Positions 1 through 8,966 of a stretch of DNA of 64,000 nt are shown here, one piece after another. The DNA is from Halorubrum sodomense (GTDB lineage Archaea; Halobacteriota; Halobacteria; Halobacteriales; Haloferacaceae). Each line of letters opens with the position of its first letter. Position 1 is the stretch's first letter. Made by a program: the position numbers and the translations under genes. The DNA lies in contig NZ_FOYN01000003.1 in NCBI RefSeq assembly GCF_900111935.1, positions 124,001-188,000 of the forward strand, read 5' to 3'. The notes below the pieces were generated by a model that saw only the letters and a list, made by a program, of their open reading frames with translations, was not told where the DNA came from and made no database searches.

Positions 1-88
1 CGCGGACGACCGTGTTCGGGCCGCCGTCGCGTCGTCCTCGACGCGCTGCGATCGACAGATTCGACAGGGATCGGCCCGTAGCGCTCGT

Positions 89-367
89 ATGACCGACACG
101 GAGGCCGCGTCGGCGAACGGCATCGCGGCGCGATACGAGGAGGCCGACGGCGAGCGACTGCTCACTTTCTCGCTTGACGGCCGCGAGGCCGCCGTCGCGC
201 AGAACGTCGAGGGGTACGCCATGCTGAAGGTCCGTCCCGGCCCCGACGGCGACGAACTGGAGCGGTACTACGGGTTCGACATGGCGCTCGACCACGCCGC
301 CGAACTGCTCGGCGTCGCCGTCTCGGAGCTTCCGGTGCCGGACGCCGCCGCCGACATGGGAATGTAG
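89..367 (+). CDS. Small conserved haloarchaeal protein
   Basis: A 92-residue acidic protein of unknown function. It has no signal peptide or membrane segment. The middle of the protein (AVAQNVEGYAMLKVRP, then ELERYYGFDMALDHAAELLG) reads like a compact conserved domain, a short beta sheet followed by a helix, and ends in DMGM. It resembles a family of short hypothetical proteins found only in haloarchaea (possibly DUF7111; the family number is from memory and uncertain). The first ATG is used; no upstream in-frame start is better. It stands alone upstream of the ABC importer and gives no operon clue. Confidence 0.7.
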   Translation: MTDTEAASANGIAARYEEADGERLLTFSLDGREAAVAQNVEGYAMLKVRPGPDGDELERYYGFDMALDHAAELLGVAVSELPVPDAAADMGM

Positions 368-666
368 CCGGGCCGGCGACGCGTCCGGACCTCGCAGTCG
401 GGTGGGCTCTCACGGCAGACCGCGCGACCGCCGCAAACAACCAGCAACATGGTCCGATACCCGGAACGGAAGCCGAACGGCTTCGTCGGGGCGTGAGATG
501 GGGTCAGAAACGCATATCTGGATGTCAGCGACCCTGACGCGGCGATCGCCGCCCGTGTAAACGGTACTCATTGACGAAAATAAATAACTGATAAGCATCA
601 TAGCCGTAGCTGAATATTCTCAATAGCCATATCGGTTTATGAGTGGCACCGGTACGAGGAGTCACG
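368..666. promoter_or_regulatory. Intergenic region with the promoter of the ABC importer
   Basis: About 300 bases without a convincing gene. The last 130 bases are much more AT-rich than the surroundings, with AAATAAATA at about 579-586 and GGTTTATGAG at about 634-643. The second box sits about 25-30 bases before the ATG at 667, which fits a haloarchaeal TATA box and a nearly leaderless mRNA for the substrate-binding protein. The first box could be a second promoter or an upstream activator element. Confidence 0.5.
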
Positions 667-1644
667 ATGGAGCGAAGACAATTCCTGCGCGGTACCGGCG
701 CGGCGATCGGCGGTTCGCTGCTCGCCGGCTGCGCGGGAAGCGGCGGCGAATCCGGAACGGTGACGGTCGACTACGCGTACTACAACCCGGTCAGTCTCGT
801 GTTGCGCGAGAAGGGGTGGCTCGAAGCGGCGTTCGCGGACACCGGCACCGACGTCGAGTGGGTGTTGAGCCTCGGGAGCAACCAGGCCAACGAGTACGCG
901 CAAAGCGGCGCGGCGGACGTCTCCTCGACCGCCGGGATCGCGGCGCTGATGGCCCGCACGAACGGCGTGCCGATCACGACGCCGTACGTCTACTCGAATC
1001 CCGAGTGGACCGCGCTCGTGACCTTCCGGGAGACCGGCATCGAGTCGGCGGCCGACCTCGAGGGGAAGCGCGTCGCCGCCACCCGCGGGACCGACCCGTA
1101 CTTCTTCCTGCTTCAGGCGCTCGAGGACGCCGGACTGAGCGCGGAGGACGTGGAGATCGTCCACCTCCAGCACCCGGAGGGGCAGTCCGCGCTCATCCAG
1201 GGCGACGTCGACGCCTGGGCCGGCCTCGATCCCCACATGGCGGAACTGGAACTCGAGTACGAGGGCGCGGAGCTGTTCTTCCGCGAGCCGCGGTACAACA
1301 CGTACGGCTTCCTCAACTTCCTCGACGGGTTCCTCGCGAACCGTACGGCGGACGCCCGTCGCGTCCTCGAGGCCTACGAGCGGGGTCGCGAGTGGGCCAT
1401 CGAGAACCCCGAGGCGACAGCGGGGATCCTCGCGGACGCCTCGGGGATGTCCGAGCCGGTCGCGGAGCGCGTGTTCACCCAGCGGACCGACCTCTCCCGG
1501 CCGATCCCGGGCGAACCGCACCGCGAGCTGCTGTCGAACCTCTCGCCGATCCTCGAACGCGAGGACCTCGTGACCGACGACGCCGACCCCGCCGGCGCCG
1601 TCGACGAGCTGATCGACTCGGAGTTCGCGAGCGGGGTCGTCTGA
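667..1644 (+). CDS. ABC transporter substrate-binding lipoprotein, NitT/TauT family
   Basis: A 325-residue periplasmic-type binding protein of the NMT1/SsuA/TauA-like fold, anchored outside the membrane. It starts with a twin-arginine signal (RRQFLRG) and a lipobox LAGC with Cys22, so it should be Tat-exported and lipid-anchored. Typical family segments follow: DYAYYNPVSLVLREKGWLEA, a GxNQANE segment, and the domain-crossover region RVAATRGTDPYFFL. A GTG lies 24 bases upstream in frame, but the ATG at 667 gives the signal peptide at the very N-terminus and suits the TATA box at 634-643. It is the first gene of a three-gene importer; permease and ATPase follow without gaps. The substrate cannot be read from sequence; sulfonates, nitrate-like anions, or thiamine precursors are possible for this family. 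Confidence 0.9.
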   Translation: MERRQFLRGTGAAIGGSLLAGCAGSGGESGTVTVDYAYYNPVSLVLREKGWLEAAFADTGTDVEWVLSLGSNQANEYAQSGAADVSSTAGIAALMARTNGVPITTPYVYSNPEWTALVTFRETGIESAADLEGKRVAATRGTDPYFFLLQALEDAGLSAEDVEIVHLQHPEGQSALIQGDVDAWAGLDPHMAELELEYEGAELFFREPRYNTYGFLNFLDGFLANRTADARRVLEAYERGREWAIENPEATAGILADASGMSEPVAERVFTQRTDLSRPIPGEPHRELLSNLSPILEREDLVTDDADPAGAVDELIDSEFASGVV

Positions 1645-1645
1645 G

Positions 1646-2515
1646 ATGGCCGCCGACACCCGCCGGGAGTCGGACGTCTCCCGCGAGTCCGACGCCCGTC
1701 ACGGGTCGGACGCCGGCGGGTCGGCCCGCGCCGCGGAGCCTCGCACGCTCGGCCCGATCCCCGTCCCCTCCGCGAGCCGGTTCCGCCCCCTGCTCGGGCT
1801 GTTCGTTCCCCTCGCTCTTGTCGTCGTCTGGCACGCACTCGTCACGACCGGCGTCTTCGCCGCCTACCAGTTGCCGCCGCCGCTTCGGGTGGCGAAGACC
1901 CTCTACGGGATGGCGGCGTCCGGAGAGCTGTGGGGCCACGTCGCCATCACGCTCCAGCGCGTGGCGCTCGGCGCGGGCCTCGGAATCGTCGTCGGCACCG
2001 TCTTCGGGACTCTCACCGGCCTTTCGCGGACGGCGAGCGACCTGCTGGACCCCCTGCTCCAGAGCCTGAAGAACATCCCGTCGCTGGCGTGGGTACCGCT
2101 GTTCCTCCTCTGGTTCGGCATCGGCGAGACCGCGAAGGTGCTGCTCATCTCGGTCGGCGCCTTCTTCCCGGTGTACCTCAACCTCTCGACGGGGATCGCG
2201 GCGGTCGACGAGGAGCTCTTGGAGGTCGCCGAGGTGTACGACCTCGGGCGCGTCGAGTCGCTGCGCCGGGTCGTGTTCCCGGCCGCGCTCCCGGACCTGC
2301 TCGTCGGGATCCGCGGCGGCGTCGGGCTGGCGTGGATGTTCGTCGTCGCCGCCGAGCTCATCGCGGCGAGCCAGGGGATCGGGTTCCTGCTGAGCGACGG
2401 GCGGGCCCTCGCGCGGCCCGACATCATCGTGGGCTCGATCCTGCTTTTCGCCTTCCTCGGTAACTGCTCGGACGTCGCGGTGAAGGAGGTGAGGAACCGT
2501 GTCGTCGGACGCTGA
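1646..2515 (+). CDS. ABC transporter permease, SsuC/TauC-like
   Basis: A 289-residue integral membrane protein, the channel subunit of the importer. After about 40 acidic, low-complexity residues there are about six hydrophobic segments. The cytoplasmic EAA loop that docks on the ATPase is visible as EELLEVAEVYDLGRVESLRR followed by VVFPAALPDLLVGIR. It belongs to the binding-protein-dependent transport inner membrane family (BPD_transp_1). The start codon lies one base after the stop of the binding protein, and the 3' end overlaps the ATPase start by 17 bases, so the three genes are one operon. Confidence 0.92.
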   Translation: MAADTRRESDVSRESDARHGSDAGGSARAAEPRTLGPIPVPSASRFRPLLGLFVPLALVVVWHALVTTGVFAAYQLPPPLRVAKTLYGMAASGELWGHVAITLQRVALGAGLGIVVGTVFGTLTGLSRTASDLLDPLLQSLKNIPSLAWVPLFLLWFGIGETAKVLLISVGAFFPVYLNLSTGIAAVDEELLEVAEVYDLGRVESLRRVVFPAALPDLLVGIRGGVGLAWMFVVAAELIAASQGIGFLLSDGRALARPDIIVGSILLFAFLGNCSDVAVKEVRNRVVGR

Positions 2516-3335
2516 CGCGGACGTCACCCCGTCGTCGGCCGACGGGGTCGACGCGGCGACGCCGACCGGCGAGGCCGATCCCGACTCGTCGACCGCGGAC
2601 CCGGTCCTCGCGGTCGACGACCTCCGGAAGCGGTACGACGACACCGTCGCGCTCGACGGCGTCGACCTCGCGGTCGCGGACGAGGAGTTCGTCGCCGTCG
2701 TCGGCCCCTCGGGCTGCGGGAAGTCGACGCTGCTCCGCGTGCTCTCGGGGCTCGAAGCCGAGTTCGGCGGCCGCGTCGCGGTCGACGGGACGGACGTGCG
2801 CGACGGCGGCAGCGACGCCGTCGGCATGGTGTTTCAGGAACCGCGGCTGCTCGACTGGGCGGACGTGCGCGAGAACGTCGCGGTCGGGCTCCCGTCCGAC
2901 GTCGACCCTGCGAGCCCGCCGGCCCGCGAGCGCGTCGACGACCTGATCGAGACGGTCGGTCTCGACGGGTTCGCCGAGAGCCGTCCGGACGAGCTCTCCG
3001 GGGGGATGGCCCAGCGCGTGTCGCTCGCGCGGGGACTGGCGTACGACCCCTCCGTGCTGCTGCTCGACGAGCCGTTCTCGGCGCTCGACCGCCTGACCAA
3101 GGCGGACCAACAGGACCACCTGCTCGACGTGTGGGAGGAGCGCGGGACGACCGTCGTCCTCGTCACTCACGACGTCGAGGAGGCGGTCTACCTCGCGGAC
3201 CGCGTGGTCGTCCTCTCCGGCCAACCGGGCACGGTTGCGTCCGTCGTCGACGTCGACATCGACCGCCCCCGCGACCGGGCGGACGCCGACTTGGTCGCGC
3301 TCCGCCGCGAGGTGACGGACGCCCTCGGTCGGTAG
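2499..3335 (+). CDS. ABC transporter ATP-binding protein, SsuB/TauB-like
   Basis: A 278-residue ATPase that powers the NitT/TauT-type importer. After a 30-residue acidic tail it shows Walker A (GPSGCGKST), Q-loop (VFQEPRLLDW), signature (LSGGMAQR), Walker B (VLLLDEPFSALD) and switch His (VTHD), all intact. The start is a GTG inside the 3' end of the permease gene; no ATG occurs before the Walker A region, so the GTG with overlap is the best choice. Last gene of the importer operon. Confidence 0.92.
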   Translation: MSSDADADVTPSSADGVDAATPTGEADPDSSTADPVLAVDDLRKRYDDTVALDGVDLAVADEEFVAVVGPSGCGKSTLLRVLSGLEAEFGGRVAVDGTDVRDGGSDAVGMVFQEPRLLDWADVRENVAVGLPSDVDPASPPARERVDDLIETVGLDGFAESRPDELSGGMAQRVSLARGLAYDPSVLLLDEPFSALDRLTKADQQDHLLDVWEERGTTVVLVTHDVEEAVYLADRVVVLSGQPGTVASVVDVDIDRPRDRADADLVALRREVTDALGR

Positions 3336-3337
3336 CC

Positions 3338-3413
3338 GCGCCGACCTTGGAGGGCCCTCGGCTCGCGACGCGCGCCGACCTTGGAGGGCCCCGGTTCGCA
3401 ACGCGCGCCGACC
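3338..3413 (+). repeat. Tandem repeat, period 34, downstream of the ABC ATPase
   Basis: The segment beginning GCGCCGACCTTGGAGGGCCC at 3338 recurs at 3372, and its first nine bases recur once more at 3405. The array starts just after the ATPase stop codon. It looks like a local slippage duplication. No protein or stable hairpin is evident. Confidence 0.75.
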
Positions 3414-3666
3414 GGCTCGAACCCCTCGCCGGACCGCGTGCCGGCCGCGGTTCGAACGAAACGAACGTCGATTCTGCTTATTAACTGGCTTCCGGATCGG
3501 AATACCGGTCGGATCACCGGTGTGCGTATAACCTCCTTAAGGTGTTTGTATGTCGTCGCTGTCGTGCGGTTTGCTGTTCGCGCCGAGCGCCGATCCGAAC
3601 TGCCGGTCCGCTCCGATTTTGCGATCGTCCAAACCGTTAAGTACCCGACCGTCTTGTCGTGAACCG
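3414..3666. promoter_or_regulatory. Intergenic region with promoter of the leu/ilv cluster
   Basis: Together with the tandem repeat this gives about 330 bases before the next gene. A TATA-like stretch CTTATTAAC lies at about 3477-3485. A second, CGTTAAGTAC at about 3635-3643, is 25-30 bases before the ATG at 3667. That spacing is the normal haloarchaeal promoter layout for a leaderless gene and supports 3667 as the start of leuA/cimA. An in-frame ATG at 3550 (reading MSSLSCGLLF) could extend that frame upstream, but it lacks a well-placed promoter. Confidence 0.5.
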
Positions 3667-4888
3667 ATGACAGACATCACGGAGGCTTCGTCGGACACCC
3701 CGGCGGATCGAGTTCTTCCAGGGCACGATAGCTTCTAACGTCGATATCGGTCCTGTCAGGATCTTCGACACGACCCTGCGAGACGGAGAACAGTCACCAC
3801 GCACGTCGTTCAGCTACGATGAGAAACGCCGCATAGCGGCGACGCTGGACGACATGAACACCCACGTCATCGAGGCGGGGTTCCCGGTCAACTCGGACGC
3901 GGAGTTCGAGGCCGTCAGCGACATCGCCGCCGCGACGGACACCACCGTCTGCGGGCTGGCGCGGGTCGTCGAGGGCGACATCGACGCCGCCATCGACTCC
4001 GGCGTCGAGATGGTCCACGTGTTCGTCTCCACCAGCGACGTTCAGCTGGAGGACTCGATGCACGCGACCCGCGAGGAGGCGAAGGGGCGCGCGGTGGACG
4101 CCGTCGAGCAGGTGAAAGACGCCGGCGTCGAGTGTATGTTCTCGCCGATGGACGCCACCCGGACGGACCCGGACTACCTGACCGACATCGTCGAGGCCGT
4201 CTCCGAGGCGGGCACCGACTGGATCAACATCCCCGACACCTGCGGCGTCGGGATGCCGACCAGCTTCGGGCAGACGGTGAAGGCCGTCGTCGAGGCGACC
4301 GACGCCCGCGTCGACGTCCACACCCACGACGACTTCGGTATGGCCGCGGCCAACGCGGTCACCGGCTTCGAGAACGGCGCCGAGCAGGCGCAGGTGTCGG
4401 TCAACGGGATCGGCGAGCGCGCCGGCAACGCCGCGTACGAGGAGGTCGTCATGGCGGTCGAGTCGGTGTACGGCGTCGACACCGGCATCGACACGACTCA
4501 GATCACCAAGCTGGCCCGGATCGTCGAGGAGGCCTCTGACATCCCGGTGCCGGCGAACAAGCCGATCACCGGACGCAACGCGTTCGCCCACGAGTCCGGC
4601 ATCCACGCCGCCGGCGTCATCGAGAACAGCGACACGTTCGAGACCGGCGTGATGACCCCGGAGATGGTGGGGGCCGAACGCGAGTTCGTGCTGGGCAAAC
4701 ACACCGGTACCCACAGCGTGCGCAAGCACCTGGTGGAGGCCGGCTTCGACCCGACGGACAGCGAGGTCCGGACGATCACCAAGCGGGTCAAGGAGTACGG
4801 CGCCGGCAAGCGGCAGGTGACCGCCGGCGACGTCGAGCGGTTCGCCGAGGAGGCGGGCGTCACGCGCGACGAGGAGGTCCGGGTCTGA
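3667..4888 (+). CDS. leuA: 2-isopropylmalate/citramalate synthase, frame broken near N-terminus
   Basis: Condensing enzyme of the HMG-CoA lyase-like family that opens leucine (2-isopropylmalate) or isoleucine (citramalate) synthesis from acetyl-CoA. The long frame ending at 4888 carries the catalytic motif FDTTLRDGEQSP (3764-3799), HTHDDFGMAAANA (4321 on), the NGIGERAGNA loop and HESGIHAAGV. It has no ATG or GTG before 3854, and a start there would lose the DTTLRDGEQ metal-binding motif. The leaderless ATG at 3667 reads MTDITEASSDTPADRV in another frame and hits a stop at 3738. The two frames join naturally near 3709-3715. A 5-base loss in a CGAGTCGAGT-type repeat would explain this. The alternatives are a sequencing error or a rare ATC start at 3707. 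About 405 residues, without the C-terminal LeuA regulatory domain. First gene of the BCAA cluster. leuA versus cimA is not settled. Confidence 0.8.
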
Positions 4889-5261
4889 TGCCCGCCTCCT
4901 CGACCGGAGCGCTCCCCGAGCGACCGCGAGGGCGGTCCTGCGAGGAGCCCGACCGGGGTCTCGTCCCGGACCCCCGACAGGAATTTATACCCCGCCCGCG
5001 TTGCTCCGAGCGAGATGCGACGGCACGCCGCGGCCGCGGGGCGAACGCGCGTTCCCGGAGCCGTCGCGCCGATCATCGTAGGGGTCTGACCCCCTACATC
5101 ATCCCTTCCTCACCGACGCGACGCACCGCTGACCGCCGGCGGACTGACCGTCTCCGACGCACGGAGTCGCGCTCCGCGTCCGAAAAGAGCGATCCCGTCC
5201 GCACCGCGTTCGCAGCGACCGACACCACCCGCCAGATGCCACACCGAACACCACCACGACA
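4889..5261 (+). promoter_or_regulatory. ilvB leader region with promoter, leader peptide and hairpin
   Basis: A 373-base region between leuA/cimA and ilvB. AATTTATAC at 4982-4990 is a good TATA box. About 26 bases after its centre lies an ATG at 5015 that opens a 24-codon reading frame (separate entry). GTAGGGG (5078-5084) can pair with CCCCTAC (5091-5097), a 7-bp stem that overlaps the leader's last codons and stop. No T-run follows, only pyrimidine-rich CCCTTCCTC. The remaining ~160 bases before ilvB hold no clear gene. So ilvB appears to have its own promoter with a long leader, in addition to any readthrough from leuA. Confidence 0.5.
5015..5089 (+). CDS. Putative ilvB leader peptide (24 aa)
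   Basis: ATG at 5015 to TGA at 5087-5089. The peptide is Arg/Ala-rich at first and ends P-I-I-V-G-V-stop. Six of its 24 codons are Ile or Val, four of them in the last five. The ATG sits where a leaderless transcript from the TATA box at 4982-4990 would begin. A 7-bp hairpin overlaps the final Val-Gly-Val-stop codons. This arrangement resembles amino-acid leader peptides of bacterial ilv operons. Function is inferred from position and composition only. Confidence 0.4.
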   Translation: MRRHAAAAGRTRVPGAVAPIIVGV

Positions 5262-7073
5262 ATGAGCGACACAGCAGCACACACACGAGAAGACGAGCCG
5301 GAGGGCTCTACGGAGCCGCCGGCGGGAGCCGACGACGGGACCCCCGACGCCGACGAGACCCCCGCCGCCGGCCCGGTCTCGACCGGCGCCGAGTCGGTCG
5401 TCGCCGCCCTCGAAGCGGCGGGCGCGAAGACCGCCTTCGGGGTTCAGGGCGGCGCGATCATGCCCGTCTACGACGCGTTATACGACTCGTCGATCCGACA
5501 CGTAACGATGGCCCACGAGCAGGGCGCCGCCCACGCCGCCGACGCCTACGGCGTCGTCGCCGGGGAGCCGGGGCTCTGTATGGCCACGTCCGGCCCGGGC
5601 GCGACGAACCTCGTCACCGGTATCGCCGACGCGGACATGGACTCGGACGCGTTGTTGGCGCTGACCGGACAGGTGCCGACGGAGTTCGTCGGCAACGACG
5701 CGTTCCAGGAGACCGACACGGTCGGCGTCACTCGCCCCGTCACGAAGCACAACTACTTCGCCGGCGGCGCGGACACCGTCGGGGACACCGTCGGCGAGGC
5801 GTTCGAGCTGTCGCGCGCGGGACGCCCCGGCCCGACCCTGGTCGACCTTCCGAAGGACGTGACGCAGGACGAGACCGACCGAACGCCCGGTCCGGCGGCG
5901 CCGCCGGCGGGGACCGACCCCGACCCGAACGCCGACCCGGACGCGGTCGAGGAGGCCGCGCGCGCAATCGAGTCGGCCGACCGGCCCGTCTGCCTGTTCG
6001 GCGGGGGCGTGATCAAGGCCGACGCGAGCGACGAGGCGCGGACGTTCGCCCGGAGCTACGGGATCCCGGTGACGACGACGATGCCGGGGATCGGCTCGTT
6101 CCCCGAGGACGACGACCTCTGCCTCTCGTGGGCGGGGATGCACGGCACCGGCTACGCGAACCTGGCGATCACCCACACCGACTGCCTGATCGCGGTCGGT
6201 ACGCGGTTCGACGATCGGCTGACGGGCGGGATAGACACGTTTGCGCCCGAGGCCGAGGTGATCCACGTCGACATCGACCCCGCGGAGATAAGCAAGAACG
6301 TCCACGCCGACTACCCGCTGATCGGCGACGCCGGGCGCGTGTTGGACCAGCTGACCGCCGCGGTCCGCGAGGCGCCAGACGCCGAGGCGTGGCGCGACCG
6401 GTGCGCCGAGTGGAAGGAGACGTACCCGCTCACCTACGCGACCCCCGACGACGAGCCGCTGAAGCCGCAGTTCGTCGTCGAGGCGTTCGACGAGGCGACC
6501 GACGACGACACCATCGTGACGACCGGCGTCGGCCAACACCAGATGTGGGCCTCGCAGTTCTGGTCGTACTCGGAGCCCCGGACGTGGGTCTCCTCGCACG
6601 GGCTCGGCACGATGGGATACGGCGTTCCCGCCGCGGTCGGCGCCCGCGTCGCGGCCGACACGATGGGCGAGGCGGACCGCGACGTGGTGTGTTTCGACGG
6701 CGACGGCTCCTTCCTGATGACGATGCAGGAGCTCTCCGTGGCCGTTCGCGAGGAGCTGGACATCACCATCGCCGTGCTCAACAACGAGTACATCGGGATG
6801 GTGCGCCAGTGGCAGGACGCCTTCTACGAGGGGCGTCACATGGCCTCCGACTACACGTGGATGCCCGAGTTCGACAAGCTCGCGGAGGCGTTCGGCGCGC
6901 TGGGCCTGCGAGTCGACGACTACGACGAGGTCGCGCCCGCCGTCGAGGAGGCGCTCGACTACGAGGGGCCCGCCGTGGTCGACTTCCACGTCGACCCCGA
7001 GGAGAACGTCCTCCCGATGGTGCCGAGCGGCGGCGCGAACGGGAAGTTCGCGGCCGCGGAGGACCAGCTATGA
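5262..7073 (+). CDS. ilvB: Acetolactate synthase, large (catalytic) subunit
   Basis: ThDP-dependent enzyme that joins two pyruvates, or pyruvate and 2-oxobutyrate, in valine/leucine/isoleucine synthesis. 603 residues; the first ~40 are an acidic haloarchaeal tail. The catalytic Glu lies in [15 protein letters not shown]. The pyrophosphate-binding motif begins [13 protein letters not shown] and ends at [18 protein letters not shown]. The central FAD-binding-like domain includes [10 protein letters not shown]. All three thiamine-enzyme domains are present at normal length. The regulatory subunit ilvN starts on the ATGA overlap at the 3' end, so the two are translationally coupled. Confidence 0.96.
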   Translation: MSDTAAHTREDEPEGSTEPPAGADDGTPDADETPAAGPVSTGAESVVAALEAAGAKTAFGVQGGAIMPVYDALYDSSIRHVTMAHEQGAAHAADAYGVVAGEPGLCMATSGPGATNLVTGIADADMDSDALLALTGQVPTEFVGNDAFQETDTVGVTRPVTKHNYFAGGADTVGDTVGEAFELSRAGRPGPTLVDLPKDVTQDETDRTPGPAAPPAGTDPDPNADPDAVEEAARAIESADRPVCLFGGGVIKADASDEARTFARSYGIPVTTTMPGIGSFPEDDDLCLSWAGMHGTGYANLAITHTDCLIAVGTRFDDRLTGGIDTFAPEAEVIHVDIDPAEISKNVHADYPLIGDAGRVLDQLTAAVREAPDAEAWRDRCAEWKETYPLTYATPDDEPLKPQFVVEAFDEATDDDTIVTTGVGQHQMWASQFWSYSEPRTWVSSHGLGTMGYGVPAAVGARVAADTMGEADRDVVCFDGDGSFLMTMQELSVAVREELDITIAVLNNEYIGMVRQWQDAFYEGRHMASDYTWMPEFDKLAEAFGALGLRVDDYDEVAPAVEEALDYEGPAVVDFHVDPEENVLPMVPSGGANGKFAAAEDQL

Positions 7074-7753
7074 GCGGCGACGCGTCCGAGTCGGGGGCTC
7101 CCGACGCGGACTCCCGGCCCCTCCCGGGCGAGCAGCCCGGCCCGGACGAGCGCGACCATCCCGAGGGGCGTCGGAACCTCGAGGGGATCCGGATCGACCC
7201 CGTCGTCGAGGCCGAACACGAGTCGCGGCGCGCCGTCATCTCCGCCCTCGTCGAGGACGAACCGGGCGTGCTCGCGCGCGTCTCCGGGCTCGTCTCTCGC
7301 CGCCAGTTCAACATCGAGAGCCTCACGGTCGGGCCGACGACCGTCGAGGGCCACTCGCGGATCACGATGGTCGTCGAGGAGACGGACCCCGGCATCGACC
7401 AGATCGAAAAGCAAATGGCGAAGCTGAAGCCGGTCATCTCGGTCGGCGAGGTCGCCGGCGACGCGGTCACCTCGGAGCTCGTCCTACTGAAGGTCGAGGC
7501 CGACGACCCCGCCGCGGTCCAGGCGGTCTCCGAGATGTACGACGGCCGCACGGCCGACGCCGGCCCCGAGACGATCACCGTCGAACTCACCGGCGACAAA
7601 ACCGACATCGACGGCGCGATCCGCGCCTTCGAGCGGTTCGGGATCGTCGAGATAGCGCGGACCGGACCGACCGCCCTCGCGCGCGGAGACACACCGACGG
7701 CGCCCGGAGAGAAGCCCGGAACGGCCGGCGAACCGACCACCCACGACGACTGA
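7070..7753 (+). CDS. ilvN: Acetolactate synthase, small (regulatory) subunit
   Basis: 227 residues. It binds IlvB and makes it sensitive to valine feedback. After ~50 acidic residues comes an ACT domain ([20 protein letters not shown], then [12 protein letters not shown]), then the small-subunit C-terminal domain ([19 protein letters not shown], and [20 protein letters not shown]). The ATG at 7070 overlaps the ilvB stop (ATGA). The last bases, including the stop, belong to a 19-bp direct repeat that recurs 24 bases further on. Confidence 0.95.
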   Translation: MSGDASESGAPDADSRPLPGEQPGPDERDHPEGRRNLEGIRIDPVVEAEHESRRAVISALVEDEPGVLARVSGLVSRRQFNIESLTVGPTTVEGHSRITMVVEETDPGIDQIEKQMAKLKPVISVGEVAGDAVTSELVLLKVEADDPAAVQAVSEMYDGRTADAGPETITVELTGDKTDIDGAIRAFERFGIVEIARTGPTALARGDTPTAPGEKPGTAGEPTTHDD

Positions 7754-7785
7754 CACGCGAATCCACACGACGACTGACACGCGAA
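7743..7785 (+). repeat. 19-bp direct repeat at the ilvN-ilvC junction
   Basis: ACGACGACTGACACGCGAA occurs at 7743-7761 and again at 7767-7785. The first copy contains the ilvN stop codon. The rest of the 92-base spacer is rich in CACA/CGAA steps. It looks like a small tandem duplication with no sign of regulation. Confidence 0.7.
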
Positions 7786-7845
7786 CCCGCGCAACCCGCG
7801 AACGCACGCGCACACACGAACACACGGCGAACACACACGATACAC

Positions 7846-8904
7846 ATGACCGAAGACGACACGCAGACGTTCGACTCGACAGTATACTACGACGACGACG
7901 CGGACGAGGAGGCGATCGCCCACAAGACGGTGGCCGTCCTCGGCTACGGCTCGCAGGGCCACGCCCACGCGCAGAACCTCGCGGACAGCGGGGTGGACGT
8001 GGTCGTCGGCCTCCGCGAGGGAAGCTCCTCGCGGGCCGCCGCCGAGAGCGACGGGCTCCGCGTGGCGACCCCCGCGGACGCGGCCGCCGAGGCCGATATC
8101 GTGAGCGTCCTCGTCCCCGACACCGTCCAGCCGGACGTGTACGAGAACGCGGTCGAACCCAACCTCGACGCGGGCGACACGCTTCAGTTCGCGCACGGGT
8201 TCAACATCCACTACAACCAGATCCAGCCGCCCGCGGACGTCGACGTGACGATGGTCGCGCCGAAGTCGCCGGGGCACCTCGTCCGCCGGAACTACGAGAG
8301 CGACCAGGGGACGCCCGGCCTGCTCGCGGTGTACCAGAACGCGACCGGCGACGCGCACGACGAGGGGCTCGCGTACGCGGCCGCCATCGGCTGTACCCGC
8401 GCCGGCGTCGTCGAGACGACGTTCCGCGAGGAGACGGAGACCGACCTGTTCGGCGAGCAGGCCGTCCTCTGTGGCGGCGTCACCTCGCTCGTGAAGCAGG
8501 GGTACGAGACGCTCGTCGACGCCGGCTACTCGCCGGAGATGGCGTACTTCGAGTGTCTCAACGAGCTCAAGCTCATCGTCGACCTGATGTACGAGGGCGG
8601 GCTCGGAGAGATGTGGGACTCCGTCTCCGACACCGCCGAGTACGGCGGGCTCACACAGGGCGACGTCGTCGTCGACGAGCACGCCCGCGAGAACATGGAG
8701 GAGGTCTTAGAGAAGGTCCAGAACGGGCAGTTCGCCCGCGAGTGGATCGCCGAGAACCAGGCCGGGCGGCCCTCCTACACCCAGCTCCGGAACGCGGAGA
8801 AGGACCACGAGATCGAGGCCGTCGGCGACGAGCTGCGCGGGCTGTTCGCGTGGGAGGAGTCGACCGACGACGAGGAAGAGGAGAGCGCCGAGGTGACCGC
8901 GTGA
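7846..8904 (+). CDS. ilvC: Ketol-acid reductoisomerase
   Basis: Isomerises and reduces acetolactate/acetohydroxybutyrate with NAD(P)H and Mg2+, the second common step to valine and isoleucine. 352 residues, class I (short) type. Rossmann motif [18 protein letters not shown] near residue 30; [13 protein letters not shown]; metal site region [14 protein letters not shown]; knotted C-terminal domain with [18 protein letters not shown]. It ends in an acidic tail typical of halophiles. The stop overlaps a 20-codon mini-ORF (TGATG) that leads into leuC. Confidence 0.96.
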   Translation: MTEDDTQTFDSTVYYDDDADEEAIAHKTVAVLGYGSQGHAHAQNLADSGVDVVVGLREGSSSRAAAESDGLRVATPADAAAEADIVSVLVPDTVQPDVYENAVEPNLDAGDTLQFAHGFNIHYNQIQPPADVDVTMVAPKSPGHLVRRNYESDQGTPGLLAVYQNATGDAHDEGLAYAAAIGCTRAGVVETTFREETETDLFGEQAVLCGGVTSLVKQGYETLVDAGYSPEMAYFECLNELKLIVDLMYEGGLGEMWDSVSDTAEYGGLTQGDVVVDEHARENMEEVLEKVQNGQFAREWIAENQAGRPSYTQLRNAEKDHEIEAVGDELRGLFAWEESTDDEEEESAEVTA

Positions 8905-8966
8905 TGGGCGTAGCGGGAACCGGACCGGCGTCCGGCGCAACCGCGGTCGGAGGTGACTCCAGATGA
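8904..8966 (+). CDS. 20-residue bridging ORF between ilvC and leuC
   Basis: ATG at 8904 overlaps the ilvC stop as TGATG, and its own stop overlaps the leuC start as ATGA (8963-8966). The peptide is Gly/Ala-rich (begins [11 protein letters not shown]) and has no recognisable domain. Its perfect double overlap suggests it carries ribosomes across the 58-base gap so leuC is translated by reinitiation. It may have no function as a peptide. Confidence 0.4.
   Translation: MGVAGTGPASGATAVGGDSR

Noticed and set aside
637-1659. 340-codon open frame on the minus strand opposite the ABC binding protein
   Set aside because: High GC and codon bias keep the opposite strand open. It has no protein family features, and the plus-strand gene has clear motifs.
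3528-3545. CCTCCTTAAGG resembling the 3' end of 16S rRNA
   Set aside because: Only a short match with no adjacent rRNA sequence; probably chance in a promoter region.
4888-5265. 125-codon plus-strand frame between leuA/cimA and ilvB
   Set aside because: No promoter for it, Arg/Ser-rich composition, and it overlaps the better supported leader peptide, promoter and ilvB start.
5478-6989. 503-codon minus-strand frame opposite ilvB
   Set aside because: Composition is His/Arg/Val-rich, typical of a shadow of acidic haloarchaeal genes. ilvB is certain.
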